A DNA stretch of 64,000 nucleotides from contig VWPU01001345.1 of NCBI GenBank assembly GCA_013398955.1, positions 1-64,000 on the forward strand. The letters run 5' to 3'. Positions 39,201-51,200 of this stretch are shown one piece after another; positions within the stretch are counted from its first letter, which is position 1, and every line of letters begins with the position of its first letter. Under the pieces are notes generated by a model. It did no database searches. It was not told where the DNA came from and worked only from the letters and a program-made list of their open reading frames with translations. This stretch comes from Callaeas wilsoni (lineage: Eukaryota > Chordata > Aves > Passeriformes > Callaeidae). The position numbers and the translations under genes are program-made.

Positions 39201-42200
39201 ACTCCCCCACACTTCCAGTAAGAATTCTTTTCCTTCTGGCTTGTCCAGTTAAGTCTCTACCAAACCCACACCAAATCTCCATTTTACTCAGCTCTACAGC
39301 AGCATAAATGGCTTTGTGCAGAGCCCAGCTGGTAGGATTGTTTCTGCTGGAAGCGGTTCCGAGCTGGTGGGAGCGCGGTGTGCTCGGAGGCCTCGGATTT
39401 CGGGAGCTGGAGCCGAGTCCTTCAGTCCAGTGAGAGCATCAGCCTGCAGGTCCTGTGTGGGAGGTGGTGCCTGCTGTAGGCCTGTCCTTGGCAGGGCACG
39501 GCAGCCCTGGGTTTGTGGTGGCACTGAAGTGTCACCCCTCTGGAAGAGGGCATTAGGCAAGAATGCAGCCTCTTTCCTTCATGAGCTGCACGCTCCCGAT
39601 CCACCGGGCGCTTGCTGAGCCCTGGCCGGTTCAGCCCGGTGCTTCTGGCACGGCTCAGTTTGTGATCCCTTCTCTAGTGAAATGGAGCCAGCTAACAGCC
39701 AGGTGGCTTTTCTCTTGTGAACCACCTGGAACGTCCTCCAGGAACCCCCAGGAGGCAGAGAAGCTTGGGGAAAAGTCAGCAGTTTGGACGAGGAAAGAAG
39801 CAAACACTGCTTTTGGGGATGGCGCTGTGAGTGCATTGTGGTGTGTTTCTAAGCATTCATGGGGCAGAGAGGGAGGGATGGATGGATGGATGGATGGATG
39901 GATCCATCCCTTATGCACCCCGTGGGCTTAGGGAACAGTATTGTGCAAATCCCAATGGTGAGAAGGGAGGGAAGATGAAGCTTCCTGTCAGTGTCTTCCC
40001 ATCCATGAAATGATTGCTGTAACTCAGTCATGCTGTCCAGGAATTAAGCTTTGATATGTGAGTTTGTGGTTCTTCTGGAACCTACAGTATTTTAGCTTGG
40101 TTATCTGTTACCTTACACTTCTCCACCCTCTGCAGTCCCTTTTCTCTCTCACTGTTGGATGACAGGCTGTAAAAACATCCAGAATCTCCAGGGATGAACT
40201 GTGAGTCCAAATAAGCTTATGGTGAGGGTGCAGAAGGTTCAGAAAGTCAGTGGGGTGCAGGCATGGCTTCATCTCTGGTGTTTGCCTACAGAAGCAAACT
40301 GCAGCTCCAGCTTTCTGGGTAAGCCTGGATGCCCTGTGAGATCCTCTCAGCCTGTTCCCCATGTGCTCTGGAAGGTGAGGGTTTCTTGTGTCCCCCAGTG
40401 TCCAGGTGCCCAAATCCATTACTACTTTTGCTGAGTCAGCAGAGAGCACGCTCCTCTCAGCATCTGCTGAGGGAAAGGGTCTGTTTAAGCTCCAAATAGG
40501 GGTTTGCAGAGTATCTCCAAATGGAAGCAAACAATTGATTTTGTTGTTCCATTTAGCCCGAAGGATCCACAGTAACATCCTGAACCTACACAGTAAATAT
40601 TATCAGATCTCTGCTGGCATCAACACCCATATTCCCTCTGGAAAAACACGTTGTCAGCTGTGATCGAGACGTGAGATCTCAGTCTGTAGCCCCAGAAGGA
40701 AACTGTCTAAATCAGCAGCTTGTGGGCCATGATCTGCAGATCCTCTGTTGTCTGTGAAAGTCTTCCAAGAATTAAATAGGGTGTGAGAGGAGGGGGTGTT
40801 TCTTTGGAAACAGCTGGAGGAAATGGACCAAGTGAAACTCCTCTCTCTAAGCAAGGACCAGTTCCATGGGATGCTGCAGAACATCACCCTAAATGTGCTG
40901 GTGATGAGCATGCATGAGATCCTAAAGGAGCTGCTGTTTGGATCATTTTGTTTGCTTGGTTGCAATATTCTTTTTGAATAAGCAGCAATATATTCTGTGC
41001 CATCCTGGATGCATGCCAGTAAAAGTCCTAAACCTTCCTTCCTAGCATCTGTATATAATATAAAGGGTCATTTAAAATCTCTGTAAGCCATGATGGGGCC
41101 TTTCGTCACGTTGTCTGAAGCCTGCTTGCATTCTGGAGGCTGTTCTTGCTGACTTTTGGCTTGCAAAGAGAAGTCTTGGGATGGTTTTGTCTGTCTGTCT
41201 TTTTTCTGTTGTAATCACTGTGCTATTTTATCTACAGTGAGTTCCAAGCTCTATATCCTAATGCATCCTTGGCCAGCTGTGTTCTTGTTTTTGTCTCACC
41301 TGCTTGTGTGCCGCAGTAAAAAAACCCTAAAAGTTGTATTTGTAGGAAAATTATGCTATTTATGGGAAGCCAAGAGTGTGATGTACCTTTCACTCCTGGC
41401 TGTGGGTACCTTTGTAACCAAACTCTCCCTTCTGTTGGTAAAGAGAGAAGTTGGAGAAATCTATGTTCACATTTGTTTAGCTGAGTATCTTTGGGGTCTG
41501 ACCTATTTTTTTTTTATGCCCACACTGGTATTTCTGCTTCAGAGGTGAGGTAATAAGCGTGGTACTTTATCAGTGTCACTGCTCTCCCTGTGCTCCTGCT
41601 CAGGAAGGTGAAAGGTTGTCCCAGGATTTGAGGGAAGGATCTGTTACCCTGCCGCGAGCCGTCAGTCCTGTTCAGCCTGGCAAACCCAGGCGATGGTTTC
41701 AGGCAAGGAAAGCAATGCATGGAGAGCCTCGGGGAAGTTCTCACTTCCTGTAGTGATTGATTCCTTTTATAGCAGGTCCCTGAGCAGCTCATGAGAAGAA
41801 ATGAACCTGGCAAGGTGTTGGGTTTCTCCCCACCCCAACGTGCTGTAGAACGGGAGCAGCCTTTATCTTCAGCTGCTGCCCAAGGCACTGTCACGAGGTT
41901 GTAACAATTTCTGTTCAGCACCTCTCGCTTCCATGAAAGGCTGTTCCCCGGCAGAAATTACAACCTGATTGCCAAATTCCTTGGACCTGCAAGGAGATGT
42001 GTGTATCTGCTCTACTTGGTCCTTAGAATAAGCTGTTAAAAATATGAGACCTACTCAGATAACAGCAGTTTGGGGGCTTGTTTGGAAAGAAAATCTATGC
42101 ATTTTCTGTTCAGCACCCACTGAACAGAAGCCCTGGCAGAATCAGCCTTGGATGTATCTTAGAATAATCAACTTTTCTTGCAGTTTTTGACGTAGGCAGC

Positions 42201-45200
42201 CTGCACAGTGCCACCTCCAGAGCCACACATGAAATGCCAGACTCCCAAACTGGTTGAAAATAATCCTGGAAGAAATAAGATGACATTAAATTTGTGTCTG
42301 TGCAAGGGAAGGCTAAAGAGGGTAATGATTAGTTTCCATTTTCTCCTTAGGAGCTGCTATTTTGAGCTGCCATCCCATTAACAAGAGCAGATTGGCTGCC
42401 AGATTCCCTCTGGCAATTCTAGAGTCTGTCTCCATCACCTGCCTTTCTCTTTGCGGTGTGTGGTGGTGTTGGCCTTCATTCACTTCATTTCCCTTCAGGA
42501 ATATGAAGCTTTCTCATTTCAGCATCAGTTATGGAGGGGTTTTTCAGAGTGCAGTTGATTTTTTTTTTTTCTTTTTTTTCTTTTCCATCTCACCCAGAAG
42601 TACCTAGTGTGTACTCAAGAACGTGGGATGAGATTCTCCAGCAGAATCAATATTAGTGTGAAATAATCGATGCAGGGTAATCCATGTACCCTGTAAACAG
42701 CACTTCTTCCCAGCTGACTCTAGGAGAAGGCCAGAGGGACACACATACAAGCCACATAACAGTTAAAGCATAATATGTGTAATTAAATATTTATTTGGAT
42801 TTCATTGGGAAGCCAGAAAAAATGATCTTAACATGAGGGGAGGCACTCAAGTCCTTGATAATTATACTCTGATTTAAAATGTTCAGTAACTATTCTGAAT
42901 TTGTTTCCAGTATTTATGCCCCTTCATGCTCTGTTACATGTTTCCTTCCTCTCCTGTGGTGGGAACAATTCCTTCACTCCTCACATCTTAATGAGAGGTT
43001 TTGCTTTTCATGATTTCAGGACACATTATTCTGCCATAATCCTGGCGGGGTCTGTGCATGTGCAGGTTGTTTTACCTGACATGAAATGCTTTTTCTCTGA
43101 GGCTCATGCACAACTGCTGTCCTCCCCATGGCTGGAAGCACTGGGCTAAAAACATGTTTGGGGTGAACAATGAAGAGTTGTAGTTTTGCAGCGCCTCTCA
43201 TTCTCACCCTTTCTCGTGGCTGCTTTTCTTTCTGTGCTCAACTGGCTGTTCCCATGGCATGAGGAGATATTACCCCTGTCTGGACAAAGCCCATGAGTAA
43301 GGCTTGGAGAGGCCAAATGGCCGATTGCCCCAAGTGTGCAAGTGAAATGTAAAAGAAAACTTTACTTTGAATTATCACGTTTTCAGCCTTTAGCTCCTGT
43401 CGTTGTTTCGTCTGGTCCTGCTCCCTGAACTGCGTGTGGAAGTTGTGTTGAGCCTGATAAAGTGTGATCTGAAGCTTCATTAACCAAAGGACTTGCTTCT
43501 CAAGGCCTAGGATGGTGTTCTGGGCAGTAGCATGAGGCACAGGGTAGGTCTCCAGCCATGCTGTGGTGGTTTCTACCATGGTGAGCACGTAGCGCTTGCC
43601 TTGGCGGGTTTGGGGCAGTGTGATGTAATCTATCTGCCAGGCCTCTCCATACTTGTACTTGGACCACCGCCCACCGTACCACAGGGGTTTCACTCGCTTG
43701 GCCTGTTTGATCGCAGCGCACGTCTCACACTCATGGATAACCTGGGAGATACTGTCCATGGTTAGATCCACCCCTCGGTCTCGTGCCCACTTACAGGTGG
43801 CATCTCTGCCCTGAGGCATCATGGGCCCATCGAGCCAGAAACAACTCCCCCTTGTGTTGCCAATCCAAATCTATCTGGGACACCTCTATCTTTGCGGCCT
43901 GATCTACCTGCTCATTGTTTCGGTGTTCCTCATTCGCCCGACTCTTGGGGACATGGGCATCTACATGGCGAACTTTCACATGCAGCTTCTCTACCTGGGC
44001 GGCAATGTCTTTCCACTCTTCAGCAGCCCAGATTGGTTTTCCCCTACGCTGCCAGTCTGCCTTTTTCCATTTTTTCAGCCACCCCCACAGAGCATTGGCT
44101 ACCATCCTCTTTTCCCCCCTTGTTTTGCCCGTTGGTTTGATGCTGCAGGTGTCAGTAGAGACGTCTGGGCACTCGCGTGGCCGATCCCTATTTATACACC
44201 ACAGATCCCTGACAAATCTGAGACAAGTGGTTCTGGAAGAGCTCCCTGCCCACCTGGGCTCACCTCAGGTGTGCCCGCAGTCCACGCTCCGTGCTGAGCG
44301 ATCACAGGGGGTTTATGGTGAGCAGGAGCAGTGTCTCCGGGAAAGCTGCTCGGCTGAGCCCTGTCACTGCTGCCGGGCTCTGGCACCGGGCACGGAGCCA
44401 CCCCTCCCTGGGTGTCCCCTGGGTGTTCCTTGGTGTCCCAGCCCGCTGTAGCCGAAGGTCAGTGAGCGGCCGCTGGCCCCGTGTGGTCCTGGCATGTGTG
44501 CCTCCTATTCATGGCCGTGGGAGCTATCCAGAGCAGCGATTCCTGCGGAGATGGGAGGGGAATGCAAAAAGGGGGAAAAGCAACAAATGCTGTAAACGGC
44601 GTGTTCTGGGGAAATCAATCTGACACTGAGGAGGTGGTTTAGGGAAGGAGAGGGCGATGTGCAGGTGCATTTCCACTTTGATTTTTGGTGTTGGGGAGTC
44701 ACTGTGGTGCTTGAAGGGATCGGCTCTATTGAGGGCCCTTGCTTTAAGATAGGTGAGAAGCCAGGACTCCTCTGGTTCAGAGGGAATGCTTACACAAGCA
44801 CTGGGTGTGTTTTGGAGGACAAGCGGGTGTCTCCACTTCCCACAGTGACCCCAGTTCTGATCCCCGGTCAGTAGGAACGTGACTCTCAAACCTGTTAACT
44901 ACACTGATGTACAAAAGCATCACAAAACATTCCACACCAAAATGTTCACAAAAACGTGAACCAGTATTTGGCAAAGATGAGCAATGCTTGCAGGGGGGAA
45001 ATGGAAGTATCCTTTTTCATACCCCCTCAAGCATGTCACTGCAACCTAAAACTTTTTTTTTTCAGAGAAGGTCCCTGAAGGGACTATAGGTCCAAATTCT
45101 CTGTGCTGACAATGCAATTCCTTCTGTCTCGTACACCTTGCAGTGAGGGATCTGTCTCTCTTATTTTCTTACAACACAGTGTGAGACACTTGTCCCTCCC

Positions 45201-48200
45201 TCCTCTGCATTTTCCCTTGCCCGTTTTTAGGCTGTAACCTCAGCAGGACAACAGCAGGACTTGTTCAGCACCCAGCTTGTTGGAGCCCTGCTGACAGAGA
45301 ACTCCAGCACACCAAAAAGCAGAATTTTCCAACTCTGCTGTCATTCAGAATGGTGGGAGGCTAGGGAATGATACCATAACAAGCAGGATGGAATTAAGAC
45401 CAGCACAATGGGAGCTGACTATCAGGAGATTTGGAACACTTCTTTTTTTTTCTCAAGTCCTATTGTTTCTGATAAGTCACAGAACTAAATTATGCGCTGT
45501 AAAACTCTGGCCTCTGACAACCAAGCAAGAGGCATTACTGGGTCTGTGGTTCAGGTTGGCAGAAGCTGAGAATCTTTCTGCAGCTATTGGAAGGAGAGTG
45601 AAGAAGTCAGAAGTTAGCCTGGCTATGGCTGGCAGAAGAAACCAGCAGACCCTCAGATACTTGGTCCTTTTGTACTGCAGTCTGGTGTGTGTTGGTTCAC
45701 TGGTTGTCTCACTGGGGCTAACTGCTGTGTGTCCTTTCTCTCTGCAGGCACTGGTGTCACTATACAGTCACAAGGACAGTGTCCTGCCAGGTGCAGAACG
45801 GGTCAGAAACGGTGATCCAGAGAGTTTATCAGAGCTGCCGGTGGCCAGGACCTTGCGCCAACTTAGTGAGGTAAAAATCTACGTGTCTCACGTTGCCCAA
45901 ATCTTCGTGCCCTTCCCCTTTGGTTGGCTGGCTGGTGAGTACTGCAGAAAGGGCTGAGATCAGAGGGTCAGCTGGGATTTCCTGCTTTGGGGTGGTGTGA
46001 CTGAAGAATGCCGCTGGTGATAACTGCAGGGTAATCACAGGTGAAGGTAAGTGTAGCAGTGTTTCCAATTTTAGGAGCTCTCTAAACACAGACAGGGTCT
46101 AGTTTAGAAAGGAGACATTGTTTATTCTTTGCAAGGTGGAGGTTTCCACAAATCAAGCACACCGAGGGGTAAAATATTATGTCTTTTATACAGGAAAGTT
46201 TACATGAACCCACCTGTCTAATATACATTCTGCACTTACCTAATGCCTGTTTATTTGGGTGATATAATCTTACACGAGATGCTCGAAACACAAAGTTCTT
46301 TTCTTCATTAAGCAACTTCTATAGTAGAAGTTATGTGACAACATCAGTTACATTTACAAAAGGGGAGGAAATTCAGCCTGGAGACAGATAGTTCAATTTA
46401 AAGACATCAGTATTAGGACAAGTTATGTGAAACAGTTAAGCTCAGGCTGTAGTGCCAGTTTGTGCTTCTCCACACAGGGGCTGCTACTGGTCAGGCATGA
46501 AAGCAGATAAATGTTCAGTGTGACTGAACAGGGTGAGCAGGGATGCTGGTTCTGTGTGACTCCTTGGTATCAGGTCCCCGTACTCAGGGTTGTAGTGGTA
46601 ACATTGATCACATACACTGGAAAGCTGTGATCAAATCCGTTGTAGGTGAAGAGGGACAAAGGTAATGTGCCCTGCATCTTTCAGAGTGGAATTTCTTTAG
46701 ACTTCTGGATCTCAGTACCCTTTAAAGACATGTTAAAACAGAATGTCCTCTCCTCAGACAAGAAACAAAGCTTAAAAACAGCTACGTGTCAAAAACTTGC
46801 CCTGAGCCTCCTTTGCCTTTCGATCATTTATAGCCTTGGAACCTACATGTGAGAAGGAAAAAAACAAGTGTGAAATAGCTGTCCCCAGCTACCACCTTTC
46901 AGTAAAATGTCTTTGCATTGTTGAGCTTTGCCTTCTCTCAAAGACATTCTCAGAGCAGAATAGTGTTACCCACCCAGCTGGGAATTGGGGCCAAAAAGCC
47001 ATTGTGCTCTGAATTTGCACCTAGCTTCTAAAACAATTTCCCAAGTAGACAAGCCATAACTTAGCTCACAAGGCTCAGTCATTTTATTGTTATTGTTACC
47101 AATTCACCCACAGGGCACTGGTTGAGGTCCTCCTGTAGCTGGTGACCTGGCCAGAAGGTGATTGAACTGCAGGCTGAGACCCACCTCCCTGATCTTGTGG
47201 CACTTCATCTGGAATTCACATTTTGCATGGGGCTGTTCTCATAGTTGTTTCTCCAGTTTCCACTTGGCCAGTGGTCAGTCTCAGTTTTTTCACTTGTAAT
47301 ATATCTGCTTTGGTGTCTCTTTGGTCTTTATGCAAGGCTGTGGTTGAAACACTTCATATTTTACGCTGTCATGGCCAAACTTCTGTTGAAGCTTTTTAAT
47401 TTCCCAGGCTTTTTGGGCACATAATTGTCATTAGAAACTTGTGAGCTTTCACCTTGTCTTCTAAACTTGCCAAAAATCTTACTTCTTTTTCGTTGTTAAC
47501 GCAACTGGAGTTTCATAAGTACCAAGCATTTGATCATGTTATTAGTAAAAATTCTTCTTGTGGGCCCCTGCAGTTGATTGATGCCACTGATTCTTACATT
47601 AACCCAGAGACTTCAGGAGTAGTGTGTGCTGTTGTGACATTGTTCATGGAACATTTTCAGTTTCAAATGTAGTTTGGTTTGTTTGCCTGATGAGTCCAAT
47701 TGTTTGGAGACAATGCAGAACAGCAGCAGACATCTCAATTTTTCTTTCTGTGTGAAAATATCATGGAAAGAAGCTGGGGTTATTAAATATTCAAGATCTC
47801 AGCTGGTGAAAGCTCATCTAACAGGAACTGCATTTTTGGAAGATAATCACTAAGGAGAAACCTTCCAGAAGAGATGGGAGGACATCAGTGCTCTGTTCCC
47901 TTTGAGATGGGAGGGAATGCAGGACAAGAGGATGGAACCCTTCCAGGGAAATGACTATAATGGCTGTCCTCTAGCCACACATCCTATGACATTCTTGCAT
48001 AAAGTAGAGAAAGACCCTGCACCTCTTTCCCAAGGGCCTCTCAGAAAGCTGCTGACAAAATGCTGGAACCCATCCACTTATCATCAGAGGTGAAACAGGA
48101 CCTTGGTAATTTCCCCTACTGCCACTGTCTGAAAGGGAGAGCCCCAAGAAGGAGTAACAACAAAGGTGGATCCTCTGAGTTCCTGAGAGCTGCACAGGCT

Positions 48201-51200
48201 GTCGGATAAGTTATCCCCAGACAAGACTTATCTTTTATAAGTGGTTGTTTGTTTTCAGCAATGCACCTGACTTTGATAAGAGAATGAAAAACAGCTGCTG
48301 AAAACAATGGATCTTGTGATGTGTGACTGCTGTGGACAGTGTTTGGTACCCCTGAGCCAGGTGGTGTGGTTGAGGTGTTGTTCTCTCAGCACACAGCAGC
48401 CTAGCACTATTTGTTGCCAGCCCATAGGGATGCTTGAAGTGGCTTTCTTCTTGGAGTCAAGCTGAAGTTCTAAAATTACTTTTTAAAAAATAATACTTTT
48501 TCCTCCTCTCTCACCAAAATAAGTATTGTCTTTTTAGGAAACACCAATCTCTCTCCTAATTCAGGTAAACCCCATCTCCTGTTTTCAGATGAAAATTCCT
48601 GGCGTATAAAGGACAGAAATAAGAAAACCAGTTCCCAAAGTCACAAGGCAGTGTAGTGCCTTTTCTATTCAGCCCCTCACATGCTAGTGCAGTTCCTTGC
48701 AAGTTGAACTTGTTTACCTTATTTTTCCGTTAAGAAACTGGCTTTGAAGGGGCTTGTAAGCTTTTATCAGCCACCAAGCTGTACAACTTCCTTTGACAGG
48801 TCTCTAAAAATCCCTGCAGAAGATGAACAGAGCAGAAAACTCAGCTGGGGTGCCCTACTTGTTTCTGTTACCTCCTTACCTTGTCTGTACCAGCCTCTCT
48901 TTTTGGGATTTCTGGAAGTCTAGCTTCAGGCAAAGTCAGGCTTACTCCAAGTCTGGTAGTGGCTAGAAATGTTCTTGCTCTCTATATCCCTGTGGTTGTT
49001 CAGGTAATATAAATATATCTGCTTTTCTTTTGCTAAAAGAGTAAATTTAAAGTGTCTTTTGGCCTTCTCCTGTTCTTCTCTAGGGAGATTTGTGGTGCCT
49101 GAGCTTGAATTGAAGGGCACAGAGTGTTCTGTGTGCCTGTAAGCAATGCAAAATGTCAGTAAGCCATTGGCACCATTTTGGCTTTGTAGTGTTTCTCCCA
49201 GCTGTGATTTGAAACAAACTGTTTTCATCTCCTTGTTTACAGGGAGTCAGCCGTATCTGGGAGAGCTTTCATTCTGCCAGCACCCGTTATCAGGCTGCTC
49301 ACTAGCAAAAGGGCCGTCAGCCAAGGAAAAAGGCATCTCTCAGACTCGTGGTGACAGCTGAGAGGGGCTCTCTGCTGCAGAGACTCCGCTTATGAGCCGA
49401 CATCGGCGGGGCCAGACGAGGATTTAATCCCTTTCCTGTCTCCCATTCATTCGTGCTGGGTTTCTTTCCCTTATTGCACAAACTGCAGCTCAGGGTCAGG
49501 CCTTGCCAGAGGAGGATGTGTGAGATCCCAGCCTTGCAGCTGTGAGATGTCCTTGCTGTCCATTCACTTGCTCCTGGGAAGCTGCTGCGGAGCTCCTTTA
49601 GCAGGAGTGTCGTCATCTTGGCTGGGCTGGGATGAGCTGCTCTGTTCTTGCCCTCCACCCCAGGCTCTTTATTTAGCTTGGGTGCTGAGTTGCTCTGGAG
49701 CAGTGTTGGCTGGAGGATTTCCCTCAGCAGATCTGTTCTTGAGCTCTCTCCACGAGCAGTGAAGGCTTTGGCTCCCGTGTGCCACAGGCTGTGCCTTTGC
49801 CGTGTCACGCTCCGGGCAGCTCTCCAGCAGCCCGGCTGCAGCTCCTGGGCTGCTTCAAACTCGCTTGCCATTTGTCTGTCTGAAGGAAGGGACCAAGTCC
49901 CTACCTTGGGGTTTCAATGGCTACCTGATCTCTGGTTCTCCACTGCCTGGATGGTTGTTCCCAGCTCCCAGTAAACCCAGGCATCCAAATTGTAACCTTT
50001 CTCCTCAGCAATCCTTTCACTGCAGCAGCTGCAGGGTGATGCCCAGTCCTGTCCTGCCTGGGCCACTGCACTCCTCAGGGCTCACTGAGGAGGGTGACCT
50101 TGAAGGCCAGGCAAGGATTTGAGAGCTACATTCATTTGCTGGAGCCTTTGTGACCTCCTGTGCCTTCAGTCCAGCAACACCACCTCACCTGTAAGATGAG
50201 AACAGTGCTGCTTTTGTCTTACTGTGTTTTATGACACAATAGAGCAGCTTCTTGCTATACCCTAGTTGGCTAAAATCAGCCTGCTTTTGATTAGAGTATT
50301 TGTGTATGATTGTTGTGGTCAGTAGAGCAGTGTCTCAGGAGGTAAATGGATGGGATGAATGGCCTTGGCAGATCATGTGCCGTTACAGCCTTCAGAAGAC
50401 AAGTTCTTTCTGCTTCAAACTGTTGCTGTTGTGAAAATCCCCAACTCATCTCTAGAAATGTGATGCTTCATTTATGGTGGGGTATTCCAGCTCCTCTCCT
50501 ACTTGTCCCATCCGTGAAAATGAATGTTCCCAGCAAGGCTGTGTGAGTTTTTATCCTGCTATGCTTTGCTGTACTCCATGGTCACAGAGCTGTCTCACTT
50601 TAGCTTTTGAGTCTCCCGTCTCTGCAGCACTTTCTGCCTTCAGAGACTCTGAAGATTTTCCAGGAAACCCACAACTAGCTTGTACAGGGATGGGTTTACC
50701 TGGTCTCTTACTTTGATAAGAGTCATTGAAACTCCAAACATTAAGTTATTAATCTGTTGGCTTTAAACTTCACTCAGAGATGGGAGAGATGGAAGGAAGA
50801 GTGCTCTTGCAACACAGCAAATCTGGACTGTGATGCCCTTTCCTGCTGCCTGTCACTGTCTATTTTTTCCTTTCAGTATTGTAGCTGGTTTGGCTTATCA
50901 CAAATGCTCTGTGCATTTAATGTAAGCAGGCTGCACATCTTGCATGGATCATTCTTGTTTGGTGTTTTTGAATGCTGGGGTTTCTTTTTTTTTTTTGTTC
51001 TTTTCATTTAAACTGAACACATTACTGCTCCCGGAGGGATTTTACAAGCTAGTTTGTAGAATAACAAAGAAGGAATTCTGCAGGGTCATCCAATTTGGTC
51101 TTCTGTGCTTTTGAAAACTCTGTTGCTACAGGGTCAGTAGGAGAAGTTGGGGATCTGTCACCCAGGAGATTGGCCTGTAGATGATGTTTCCCCTCAGTTT

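Larger units (their letters stand above)
20835..45747 (+). other. COL26A1: COL26A1 intron 1 (24.9 kb)
   Basis: A GT-AG intron. It holds the rest of the CpG island (to about 21240), T-tracts, two MIR-like relics, a GT/AC fold-back, a (GGAT)7 array and one antisense ERV fragment. No additional coding exon was recognised: none of the 60-190-codon frames inside shows a domain together with fitting splice sites. Repeat-free stretches of several kb (25-29, 32-39 kb) are otherwise featureless to the eye. Confidence 0.85.

Noticed and set aside
43821..44451. Plus-strand frames of 158 and 178 codons opposite the ERV fragment
   Set aside because: Shadow frames of the minus-strand RNase H-integrase sequence and a GC-rich flank; no recognisable protein.
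45388..45957. 189-codon plus-strand frame covering COL26A1 exon 2
   Set aside because: It reads the exon in the wrong frame; the EMI sequence is in another frame with exact splice sites.
47090..47400. Possible second LTR downstream of the solo LTR
   Set aside because: No TG/CA ends, TATA-AATAAA pair or target duplication could be placed.
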